Shown piece after piece: positions 24,056 through 30,773 of a DNA stretch of 30,773 nt. Positions within the stretch are counted from its first letter, which is position 1, and each line of letters begins with the position of its first letter. The stretch spans positions 1-30,773 of the forward strand of contig JAWKSZ010000085.1 of NCBI GenBank assembly GCA_041402045.1, written 5' to 3'. The notes beneath the pieces are model-generated. The model had not been told where the DNA came from, searched no databases, and saw nothing but the letters and a program-made list of their open reading frames with translations. The stretch is from JAGQRJ01 sp041402045. Lineage in GTDB: Bacteria; Planctomycetota; J058. A program made the translations under genes and the position numbers.

Positions 24056-25303
24056 ATGGAGGACCTTGACGCAGAGACCCTCTCCCGGATCACGGCTCAC
24101 GTCCTCGAGTCGATCTGGGCTCACCTCGAGGAGCAAGGGCTCGACGGGTTCCCCTCGCGTGTGGGCGAAGAGGCCCACGACTCGGACAAGCTCACCGGCG
24201 CGCGGATCGCCGACCTCGAGCAGAAGGTCGCCGGCCTCGACGGCGCCAGCGCCGGGGGTGGAGACCTCGCCCAGCGGGTCGAGGCCCTCGAGCGCCGTGT
24301 CGCCGAGCTGGCCAAGGCGCCGGCGAAGGGCGGCGGCGCCCCGGACACCGCCAAGCTCTCCTCCAAGATCGACGACCTGCTCGAGGAGAAGGTCGACGAC
24401 CTGAACCTCGAACACCTGCGCGATCGGCTGCTGGCCTCGGTCCGCTCCCGGTTGGGGGTGGAGGACGCGCCGCAGGCGGCGCCGGACCTCTCCGCGCTCA
24501 AGGCCGAGCTCAAGGCCGAGCTGGCCCAGGCGCAGCCGGCGCCGGACCTGGACGCGCTCAAGGCGGAGCTGAAGGCCGAGCTGGCGAAGGCGCAGGCGGC
24601 CCCTGACCTGAAGGCGCTCAAGGCGGAGCTGAAGGCCGAGCTGGGCGGGGCGCAGGCGGCGCCCGACCTGGACGCGCTGAAGGCGGAGCTGAAGGCGGAG
24701 CTCAAGGCCGAGCTCAGCGCCGAGCTCGAGGGGGCGGCGCCCGCGCCGACCCCGACCGCGGCCACCGTCAGCGGCGGGGGCGCGCCGTCGCGCGAGGAGC
24801 TGCTCGAGATCCTCGACCTGGAGAAGATCGCGCGGCGCCTGGAGCACATGGCGATCCACCCCGTGCTCAAGGCGATCGACCAGCGCATGAAGTCCGCGAA
24901 CCTGGACACCGTGGCCGAGGAGGCCGCGGAGAAGGCGATCTCGCGGCGCTTCAGCAGCGACGCCTTGGAGTCGCACGTGAGCAGCGTGGGCACGGTCGAC
25001 GGACTGGACGACAAGCTGCGCGAGCTCGAGGAGCGGCTCGAGGCCAAGTTCGAGCACGCCGCGGGCGCGCCTGGCGGCATGCTCGAGGACGAGGCCGGCA
25101 AGCCGATCAAGCTCACCGAGGACCGGCACTTCCTCGCCCTCGCGCGCGAGGTCAAGACCCTGCGCGACTCCTTGAACCTCGTGGAAATGTTCAACAGCCG
25201 CGAGTTCAAGGAGATCTTCGACCGCCGCGTGAACCAGGTGATCAGCTACCTGCGCAACGACGCGATCCCCAGCGCGGTCAAGAAGGCCCTGCAGCAGGCC
25301 TGA
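24056..25303 (+). CDS. Coiled-coil protein with four KAEL repeats
   Basis: 415 residues, acidic, no signal peptide or membrane helix. Nearly the whole protein is predicted helix or coiled coil: KLTGARIADLEQKVAGLDG, QRVEALERRVAELAKAPAKG and KLRELEERLEAKFEHA. Residues about 142-221 are four 20-residue repeats (APDLxALKAELKAEL plus a variable end), followed by extra KAEL units. The last segment, LALAREVKTLRDSLNLVEMF followed by REFKEIFDRRVNQVI, looks conserved and globular. The ATG has GGAG upstream. Convergent with the kinase gene, 13 bases apart. A cytoskeletal, scaffold or membrane-surface amphipathic role is possible; I recognise no named family. Confidence 0.75.
   Translation: MEDLDAETLSRITAHVLESIWAHLEEQGLDGFPSRVGEEAHDSDKLTGARIADLEQKVAGLDGASAGGGDLAQRVEALERRVAELAKAPAKGGGAPDTAKLSSKIDDLLEEKVDDLNLEHLRDRLLASVRSRLGVEDAPQAAPDLSALKAELKAELAQAQPAPDLDALKAELKAELAKAQAAPDLKALKAELKAELGGAQAAPDLDALKAELKAELKAELSAELEGAAPAPTPTAATVSGGGAPSREELLEILDLEKIARRLEHMAIHPVLKAIDQRMKSANLDTVAEEAAEKAISRRFSSDALESHVSSVGTVDGLDDKLRELEERLEAKFEHAAGAPGGMLEDEAGKPIKLTEDRHFLALAREVKTLRDSLNLVEMFNSREFKEIFDRRVNQVISYLRNDAIPSAVKKALQQA
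24479..24718 (+). repeat. Four in-frame 60-bp coding repeats
   Basis: Each 60-base unit encodes APDLxALKAELKAEL followed by five variable residues (AQAQP, AKAQA, GGAQA, KAELS). All four are in phase with the reading frame and differ at synonymous and a few coding sites, so they arose by duplication and are kept as protein repeats. Confidence 0.8.
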
Positions 25304-25316
25304 GCCCGCGGCTCAC

Positions 25317-26996
25317 TCACTCCCGCCCCTCGTAGCGACACGCGGGATCTTGGCAGGCGTGCAGGCGCACCCGCGGCGCGGCCGTGGGGTCGCGGGTCTG
25401 GATCGCCGCGCGCAGCGCCTCGAGCTCGGCGTCGCTGCGCGCGCCCGCCGGGCGCTCCGCGAGGGCGTCCGCCGAGGCCTGGGCCTCGTCCCAGCGCGCG
25501 AACTGCACCGCGCCCCAGGCGCGCACCAGGACGACGTCGACCCCCTCGGCCTCCAGCGCGTCGAGCTGGGCGAAGTGCGCGGCGGCGTCCCCTTGGGCCC
25601 GCAGCGCCTGGGCGCGCAGGAGCAAGCCCGGCGCGCGGTACTCCGCGGGGGCGTCCTGCTCCCAGCCAGGAGGCAGGAACCGCAGGATCAAGCTCGGGTC
25701 GTCGAGGTAGCCCGCGACCTGAGCGAAGCGGTAGGCGTGGCGCGCGAGCAGTCGGCGCCCGTCGGCGTCGGGGGCCGGCGCGCCGCGCAGGACCCGCTCG
25801 AGCAGCGCGCGGATCCGCGCGGGGCGCGTGGCGTCTTCCTTGAGCCACAGCCGCGCGAGGGCCAGGAGCGGCAACGTGTGCTGCGGCGGGTCGCCCACGG
25901 CGGCCACGTCCTCCTCGAGGCGCGCGAGCACCGCGCGCAGCTCGGGGCCGTGAAACAGGGCCTCGGGCGCGAGGAACAGGCCGTAGCACAGGGTCCAGAA
26001 CGCGAGCCGCCCGGCGGAGGTCCCGTCCTCGGTGAGCTCGACCAGGAACCGCAGCAGGAGCATGAGCGAGGGGTCGTCCGTGGAGAAGGGGCGGTCGCGC
26101 AGCAGGTGCTCGAGCTCGTCCTGCAGGCGGGGGAGGCAGGCCGCGCGGAGCTCGGCCTCGGGGAGCTCGAGCTGCGCGGCGAGGGCGCGCAAGGAGCGCG
26201 CGCGCGCGAGCAAGGCCTGCGCGGCGCTCGGGTGCTGGCTCGGGGGGAGGGCGCGGAGCTCGCCCGCCCCCTGGTCGAACAGCCGGCGATCGGGAGCCTC
26301 GGGCGTGCCCACGGTCGTGGTGTCGCCGAGGCCGGCGAACAGCACGCTCGTCACCGTCGGCGGGGGGAGCTCGGAGACCCGGGCCTCGATCGCTGCGCGC
26401 AGCGCGCTCAGGCTGCGCTCGGGGACGGCGCCCGCCGGGAGGGACTCCAGGCGCTCGAGTTCGTGGGCGGCCTGGGTCCACCCTGCCCGGGCCACGTAGG
26501 CCCAGGCCAGGTGCTCGGAGTCCTGCACCCCGAGCTTGCGGATCACGAGCGCGTCGGCGAGGTAGGCGTCGGCCTCCCGCCCCAGGAGCGCGCGGTGCGC
26601 GAGCAGGCGCAGTTGGAGCGCGACCCTGCGCTGAGCCAGGGGCAAGCGCGCGACCCAGCGGGACGGCAGGAGCTCCAGGGCGCGCTGCGCGTCGCGCAGG
26701 TTCAGCGCCGCGCCGGCGGCGTAGAGCCGGAGGGCAGGGACGCCCAGCCCGCGCGCCTCGAGGTCGTCGAGCAGCGCGAGGGCCTCCGTGACCGGGGGCG
26801 ACGAGCGGCGCGAGAGCAGCGCGGCCAACTGCGCCAGGGCATGCTCCCCGAGGGCGGCCTCGGAGCGCAGCCGCAGCAGGCGCTGGCAGAGGTCGTCGAC
26901 CGGGTCGGAGTCGACCAGGGCCTGCGGCGCGCGCAGGCTCGCCTCGAGCAGGAGGATCAAGCGCTTCGGGTCCACCTCGGCCAGGGACAAGGCCAC
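25317..26996 (-). CDS. C-terminal helical-repeat part of the receptor kinase gene, frame-separated
   Basis: 559 codons open from near MALSLAEVDPKRLILLLEA to the TGA at 25317. It is alpha-helical throughout (LRLYAAGAALNLRDAQRALE, LLRAQALRAQGDAAAHFAQL), consistent with TPR-like sensing repeats. It lacks its own ribosome-binding site and continues the upstream kinase: the end of that frame, RRFEHDPRPP, joins naturally to VPLLDVALSLAEVDPKRL here if one base is restored near the G-rich run at about 27008-27022. I therefore read it as the extracytoplasmic C-terminal part of the same protein, not a separate gene. The C-terminus carries CQDPACRYEGRE. Confidence 0.75.
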   Translation of the reverse strand: MALSLAEVDPKRLILLLEASLRAPQALVDSDPVDDLCQRLLRLRSEAALGEHALAQLAALLSRRSSPPVTEALALLDDLEARGLGVPALRLYAAGAALNLRDAQRALELLPSRWVARLPLAQRRVALQLRLLAHRALLGREADAYLADALVIRKLGVQDSEHLAWAYVARAGWTQAAHELERLESLPAGAVPERSLSALRAAIEARVSELPPPTVTSVLFAGLGDTTTVGTPEAPDRRLFDQGAGELRALPPSQHPSAAQALLARARSLRALAAQLELPEAELRAACLPRLQDELEHLLRDRPFSTDDPSLMLLLRFLVELTEDGTSAGRLAFWTLCYGLFLAPEALFHGPELRAVLARLEEDVAAVGDPPQHTLPLLALARLWLKEDATRPARIRALLERVLRGAPAPDADGRRLLARHAYRFAQVAGYLDDPSLILRFLPPGWEQDAPAEYRAPGLLLRAQALRAQGDAAAHFAQLDALEAEGVDVVLVRAWGAVQFARWDEAQASADALAERPAGARSDAELEALRAAIQTRDPTAAPRVRLHACQDPACRYEGRE

Positions 26997-28237
26997 GTCG
27001 AGCAGGGGGACGGGGGCCGGGGGTCGTGCTCGAAGCGCCGGCTGGCGCAGGCGTCGGCCAGTCGGCGCGCGAGGAGCGAGGCCAGGCTCTCGCGGGCGCT
27101 GACGCTCAGCGCAGGGTCCTCGGCGGCCGCGCTGAGGCTGCCTGGGTGGCCTGGATCAGGCTCCGCACCCCGGCGTCGTCCCGCAACGGAGGGTGCTCGA
27201 TCGCCGCCGTGAACAGGTCCGGGTCGCCTCGGGGCGGTCCAGCGGAGCGGGCTCCTCGACTGGAGCGGGGACGCGGGGACCCCGCTCGGCGGCTCCTGCC
27301 TCGCGGGCGCAGGGGCGGCCACGGGCTGGGGTGACGGCGTCCCGCGGCTCCAGGCCCACGCCCCCGCGATCGCGCAAGCGCAGGCGACGAGCGCGAGCGC
27401 GACCCGCGCGGGACGGCGGCCCGGGGCGTCCGGCGCGCGCAGGGCCGCGCGGAAGGCGACCGCGGTCGGGTAGCGCGCGCGAGGGTCCTTGGCCAACCCC
27501 CGCTGGACCACCGCGTCGAGCCAGCGGGGGACCGCGCGGTTCACCCGCCGCGGGGCGGGGGGCGGCGCGTGGAGCACGGCCTCGAGGGTCTTGAGCGGGG
27601 TCGAGCCCCGGAACGGGTCGCGGCCGGTGAGCGCGAAGTAGAGGGTGCCCGCGAGGGCGTAGGTGTCGACGCTGGGGCGGGAGACCCCCCCGGGGTCGAG
27701 GGCCTGCTCCGGGGCGAGGTAGCTCGCGGTCCCCAGGATCCCAGCTTCGCTGTGGGTCAGCGAGTCCTTGTCCAGGGGCTTGGCCAGCCCGAAGTCGGCG
27801 AGCTTGGCGCCGGTCGGGCCCAGGAGCACGTTGTCCGGCTTGAGGTCGCGGTGCAGGACCTGGCGGTCGTGCGCGGCGGAGAGCCCGGCGGCGACCTCGC
27901 CCAGGACGCGCACGGCGGTGCGCCAGGGCAAGGGACCCTCCGCTGCGACTCGCGCCCGCAAGGTCGGGCCGTCGACGAACTCGAACACGAGGAACGGCGC
28001 GGGCCCGACGAGCTGTCCGTCGAGCACGGTGACCAGGTTCGGGTGCTCGACCCCGCGCAGGGCGAGGCCTTCGCGGCGGAAGCGCTCGAGCAGCTCGGGG
28101 TTGGTGAGCAGCTCGGGCAGGAGGCGCTTGATCGCCACCGTGCGCCCGCTCGGCTCGTGGCGCGCGCGGTAGACCGCGCCCATGCCGCCGCGGCCGAGCT
28201 CCTCGAGGATCGTGTAGCTGCCCAACTGCCCGAGCAC
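26957..28237 (-). CDS. Receptor-like Ser/Thr protein kinase, N-terminal part, frameshifted
   Basis: A complete kinase domain: GRGGMGAVY (15-23), Lys37, HRDLKPDN (129-136), DFG (148-150), GTASYLAPEQ (169-178) and D191 of the DTYALAG motif. All catalytic residues are intact, so it should be active. A membrane helix follows at about 278-294 (VALALVACACAIAGAWAW) after a short juxtamembrane basic patch. Beyond residue about 325 the frame is wrong. Restoring single bases near 27270, 27228 and 27133 gives a smooth reading, EEPAPLDRPEGDPDLFTAAI and then EDPALSVSARESLASLLARR, leading into the helical C-terminal part. The repaired protein is about 970 residues. The GTG at 28237 has no good ribosome-binding site and may be leaderless. 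Confidence 0.85.
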   Translation of the reverse strand: MLGQLGSYTILEELGRGGMGAVYRARHEPSGRTVAIKRLLPELLTNPELLERFRREGLALRGVEHPNLVTVLDGQLVGPAPFLVFEFVDGPTLRARVAAEGPLPWRTAVRVLGEVAAGLSAAHDRQVLHRDLKPDNVLLGPTGAKLADFGLAKPLDKDSLTHSEAGILGTASYLAPEQALDPGGVSRPSVDTYALAGTLYFALTGRDPFRGSTPLKTLEAVLHAPPPAPRRVNRAVPRWLDAVVQRGLAKDPRARYPTAVAFRAALRAPDAPGRRPARVALALVACACAIAGAWAWSRGTPSPQPVAAPAPARQEPPSGVPASPLQSRSPLRWTAPRRPGPVHGGDRAPSVAGRRRGAEPDPGHPGSLSAAAEDPALSVSARESLASLLARRLADACASRRFEHDPRPPSPCSTWPCPWPRWTRSA

Positions 28238-28272
28238 GCGCTCAGTGTGGCAGCCCAGGCCGGGTCATGCCT

Positions 28273-29085
28273 GCGAGCGGCGCGCGACTACGGCGGGACC
28301 GTGGGCCCGCCACCCGGCGGGTGCCGGCGCGGCCGGCGAGCGGCGAGCGGATTGGGCGGGGCTGTGGGCTCGCCACCCGGGGCGGTCGCCGGCGCGGCCG
28401 GCGAGCGGCGCGAGCGGATGCGGCGGGACCGTGGGCCCGCCACGGCGCGGCCGGCGAGCGGCGCGAGCGGATGCGGCAGGACTGTGGGCCCGCCACCCGG
28501 GGCGGTCGCCGGCGCGGCCGGCGAGCGGCGCGGGCGGATTGCGGCGGGATTGCGGGCCCGCCCCTGGGCGGTCGCTGGCGCGGCTGGCGGCGGCGCGAGC
28601 GGATGCGCGGGACGGTGGGCCCGCCACCCGGCGGCCGCCGGCGCGGCCGGCGAGCGGCGCGAGCCGGCGGGACGGCGGGCCCGCCACCCGCGCGGTCGCC
28701 GGCGCGGTCGGCGAGCGGCGCGAGCGGATGCGGCGGGACTGTGGGCCGCCACCTGGGCGGTCGCCGGCGAGGCCGGCGAGCGGCGTGACGGATGCGGCGG
28801 GACGGTGGGCCCGCCACCTGGGCGGTCGCCGGCGCGGCCGGCGAGCGGCGCGAGCGGATGCGGCGGGATGCGGGCCCGCCCCCGGGCGGTCGCCGGCGCG
28901 GCCGGCGAGCGACGAGGCGCGGGATGCGGCGGGACCGAGGGCCCGCCACCCGGGCGGTCGCCGGCGCGGCCGGCGAGCGGCGCGAGCGACTACGGCGGGA
29001 CTGTGGGCCCGCCATCCGGGCGGTCGCCGGCGCGGCCGGCGAGCGGCGAAGCCGCGAGGCGGCAGCCGCCGGCGAAGCCGGCGGC
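28273..29085. repeat. Array of 12 palindromic ~65-bp tandem repeats with capping mini-hairpins
   Basis: Twelve units of about 53-68 bases begin near 28273, 28336, 28401, 28455, 28521, 28586, 28650, 28711, 28776, 28841, 28905 and 28973, plus a partial unit at 29039. A unit has GCGAGCGGCGCGAGCGGATG, a GGCGGGAC-GTG-GGCCCGCC inverted repeat, CACCCGGGCGGT, and the perfect hairpin CGCCGGC-GCG-GCCGGCG (for example 28507-28523). Units differ by single-base changes and small deletions. The end is closed by GCGGC-GAA-GCCGC (29043-29055) and the perfect 9-bp GCCGCCGGC-GAA-GCCGGCGGC (29065-29085). It lies between the aminotransferase stop and the kinase start. Frames stay open only because of extreme GC; it is not coding. 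Confidence 0.85.
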
Positions 29086-29102
29086 GAGCTCCCTTGGGGT
29101 GA

Positions 29103-29121
29103 GCCCTCGGGGCGCGAGGGC
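29103..29121 (-). terminator. Possible terminator after the aminotransferase gene
   Basis: GCCCTCG (29103-29109) and CGAGGGC (29115-29121) form a perfect 7-bp stem with a 5-base loop, 20 bases beyond the aminotransferase stop on the minus strand. There is no T-tract, so termination efficiency is uncertain. The repeat array lies immediately beyond. Confidence 0.4.
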
Positions 29122-29140
29122 GAGAGGTGGGACAGACCCC

Positions 29141-30352
29141 CTAGGAATTTTGCAGCTTCGCCTGGCTGAGGACCTTGGCGATCCGGCCCACGCCCTCGCG
29201 GATCTCCTCCTCGGGGAGCGCGTAGGAGAGGCGCAGGTGCGCGTCGGCGCCGAAGGCGCCGCCGGGGACGCAGGCCACGTGGGCCTCCTCGAGGAGCAGG
29301 TTCGAGAGGTCGAGGGAGCCCCCGATCGTGCGCCCGCCGAGCTCGGCGCCGTAGTAGCTCGAGACGTCGGGGAACGCGTAGAACGCGCCCTGCGCCTCGG
29401 GGACGGTGACGCCGGGGATCGCGCGCAGGGCGTCGAGCATGGTCGTGCGCCGCTTGCCGAAGGCCTCGCGCATGGTCGCGGCCTCGGGGTCGCCGTGGCG
29501 CAGGGCGCCCGCCGCCGCGGCCTGGGCCACGGCGCAGGCGCCGCTGGTCGACTGGCCCTGGATCTTGCCCGCAGCCTTGATCACGTCGACGGGCCCGACG
29601 CAGTAGCCGATCCGCCAGCCGGTCATGGCGTAGCCCTTGCTCACGCCGTCGACGAGGATCACGCCCTCGCGCACGCCGGGGTGCTCGACCGAGACCGCGC
29701 TGCGGTGGGTGACCCCGCCGAACACGAGGGAGCCGTAGATCTCGTCCGAGATCACGAGCACGCCCTTGTCGAGGGCCAGGCGCACCACGGCGTCCACGTC
29801 CTCGGGGGCGGCGACGGCGCCGGTCGGGTTGCAGGGCGAGTTCAGGATCAGGACCTTGACCCGGGGGCCGAGGGCGGCCTCGACGGCGGCGGGGTCGAGG
29901 CGGAACCCGTCGCTGGCGCGGGTCGGGATCGGCACCGGGCGCCCGCCGGCGAGCTGGACCATGGCCGGGTAGCTGACCCAGTAGGGGCTGGCGTAGGCGA
30001 CCTCGTCGCCGGGGTCGACCAGGGTCTGGATCAGGTTGTAGAGGGTGTGCTTGGCGCCGTTGCTCACGAGCACCGCGCCCGCGTCGTAGCGCTGGCCGGT
30101 GGTCTCGGCCACCTTGTCCACGATCGCCTGGCGCAGCTCCGGGGTGCCCGGCACCGGCGGGTAGTGGGTCTCGCCGCGGTCGATCGAGGCGCGGCCGGCG
30201 TCCATGGCGGCCTTGGGGCTGACGAAGTCGGGCTCGCCCACCGAGAAGTTGATCACCGGGTGACCCGCCGCGCGCAGCTCGTTGGCCTTGGCGCTGAGGG
30301 CGAGGGTTTCACTGGGGGCGAGGTCGCGAACGCGTTGAGCCAGCCGTGCCAT
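29141..30352 (-). CDS. aspC: Class I aspartate aminotransferase
   Basis: 403 residues, typical of subgroup Ib bacterial aspartate aminotransferases, cytosolic PLP enzymes that interconvert aspartate and oxaloacetate with 2-oxoglutarate and glutamate. Landmarks: FSVGEPDF (36-43), the Tyr of YWVSYP, NSPCNPTG (171-178), SDEIYG (202-207, Asp203 bonds the pyridine nitrogen), VSKGYAMTGWRIGY (237-250) with Lys239 as the Schiff-base residue and Arg247 binding phosphate, and HLRLSYA near the end with the substrate-carboxylate arginine. The ATG has a strong AAGGAGG site. A TAGACT box lies 26 bases upstream. Closely related enzymes also use prephenate (glutamate-prephenate aminotransferase), which cannot be excluded. 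Confidence 0.93.
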   Translation of the reverse strand: MARLAQRVRDLAPSETLALSAKANELRAAGHPVINFSVGEPDFVSPKAAMDAGRASIDRGETHYPPVPGTPELRQAIVDKVAETTGQRYDAGAVLVSNGAKHTLYNLIQTLVDPGDEVAYASPYWVSYPAMVQLAGGRPVPIPTRASDGFRLDPAAVEAALGPRVKVLILNSPCNPTGAVAAPEDVDAVVRLALDKGVLVISDEIYGSLVFGGVTHRSAVSVEHPGVREGVILVDGVSKGYAMTGWRIGYCVGPVDVIKAAGKIQGQSTSGACAVAQAAAAGALRHGDPEAATMREAFGKRRTTMLDALRAIPGVTVPEAQGAFYAFPDVSSYYGAELGGRTIGGSLDLSNLLLEEAHVACVPGGAFGADAHLRLSYALPEEEIREGVGRIAKVLSQAKLQNS

Positions 30353-30377
30353 GAGGGGGCCTCCTTGGAGAGCGCGG

Positions 30378-30383
30378 AGTCTA
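30378..30383 (-). promoter_or_regulatory. Candidate -10 box (TAGACT, minus strand)
   Basis: TAGACT on the minus strand lies 26 bases before the aminotransferase ATG, with the ribosome-binding site between them. Confidence 0.4.
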
Positions 30384-30462
30384 CCGCGTCGCCGGCGTCG
30401 GCGGGCGAGCCGCGGCGGGTCGAGGATTCCGCCACCCTGGCGCAAACGTCTGCGGTGTGGGG

Positions 30463-30468
30463 TAGAGT
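30463..30468 (+). promoter_or_regulatory. Candidate -10 box (TAGAGT)
   Basis: TAGAGT lies 15 bases before the ATG at 30484. Such a short leader leaves little room for a ribosome-binding site, and none is seen. Confidence 0.3.
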
Positions 30469-30483
30469 CCTCTCGATTCCGCC

Positions 30484-30773
30484 ATGACCGAGACCCTCAA
30501 CGGCCGCTACCAGCTCGACGCCGACCCCGACCCCGAGGCGGTCGCAGGGGCGACGTGCCTGCTCAGCGGACGGCGGGTCCAGCTCGGGTTCGCCCCGGCG
30601 GGGGACGCGCCGCGCGGGCGGCCCAGCCGCGTGCTGCACCCGGGTCTGCTCGAGGTGCTCGAGGTCGGGAGCGTGGAGGAGGGCCCGCCTGCGGTCCTGC
30701 GCCGCGGGTTCTGGGTGGTGGCCGAGCCCCCGGGCCCGGCCCTGGCCGCGCTGCTCGAGGCCGGCGAGGGCTT
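30484..30773 (+). CDS. Degenerate kinase-like protein, N-terminal fragment
   Basis: The gene runs off the right edge; 96 codons are visible. LNGRYQLDADPDPEA sits where kinases have their first strand and glycine loop, GRRVQLGFAP replaces the VAIK strand without a lysine, and HPGLLEVLEVGSVEEGPP then FWVVAEPPGPALAALLEA follow the spacing of the kinase HPNIV...V(M)EYV...G.SL...L pattern. I infer a pseudokinase N-lobe. There is no signal peptide. The ATG lacks a clear ribosome-binding site, and a TAGAGT box lies 15 bases upstream. The C-lobe must be seen to confirm this. Confidence 0.5.
   Translation, partial: MTETLNGRYQLDADPDPEAVAGATCLLSGRRVQLGFAPAGDAPRGRPSRVLHPGLLEVLEVGSVEEGPPAVLRRGFWVVAEPPGPALAALLEAGEG

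Noticed and set aside
28273..29085. CRISPR array
   Set aside because: The units are continuous with no unique spacers, the whole unit is conserved, units are too GC-rich and variable in length, and there are no cas genes.
27569..30487. A 972-codon plus-strand open frame across the second kinase, the repeat array and the aminotransferase
   Set aside because: It is antisense to two recognisable genes and runs through an array whose 65-base period is not a multiple of three; absence of stops comes from extreme GC content.

Overview
This is a very GC-rich, gene-dense bacterial window. GTG and TTG starts are frequent and many neighbouring genes overlap by a few bases. The two intact Ser/Thr kinases are membrane-anchored, and their long TPR-type or helical C-terminal parts have the architecture typical of Planctomycetota. 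I infer a GC-rich planctomycete, probably environmental. There are no tRNA, rRNA, IS element, CRISPR or phage genes. The window is chromosomal housekeeping and signalling DNA with a few accessory patches.

Left part (1-7619). The start of a Dps gene diverges from a YbgC/MenI-like thioesterase, which converges on a secreted helical-repeat protein across a strong bidirectional hairpin. A tightly coupled five-gene run follows: a pseudokinase fused to a STAS-like domain, an Asp-box beta-propeller, a MoaD/ThiS-like carrier ending in Gly-Gly, a fold-type-II PLP enzyme (frameshifted) and a secreted HExxH metalloprotease (frameshifted). The order carrier then PLP enzyme recalls the CysO-CysM sulfur-carrier cysteine pathway and is one of the more interesting features.

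Middle-left (7620-13247). Small accessory genes: a DUF5958-like protein, a membrane protein, a DUF6959-like gene with an in-frame amber codon near its start, two more small membrane proteins, a vWA (MIDAS) protein, two unknown proteins and an alkyltransferase-like protein. Two gene-poor gaps hold an imperfect inverted repeat and a dispersed short repeat.

Middle (13248-18392). A lipoprotein precedes a compact cluster: TerB-like/zinc-ribbon/DUF4178, zinc-ribbon/DUF4178 with two membrane segments, a 58-residue secreted peptide, DUF350, and a membrane-embedded spermidine-synthase-like protein. It is probably one functional unit at the envelope.

Right part (18399-30773). A 1444-residue kinase-TPR receptor, a decayed or mis-assembled MFS transporter, a coiled-coil protein with four 20-residue KAEL repeats, a second receptor kinase split by frameshifts, a 12-copy array of about 65-bp palindromic units closed by two GCGAAGC mini-hairpins, an aspartate aminotransferase, and the start of another degenerate kinase-like protein.

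Four kinase-fold genes occur in 30 kb, two of them lacking catalytic residues. Single-base frameshifts recur in six genes, mostly as missing bases in G/C-rich runs, so sequencing error must be excluded before calling those genes dead.
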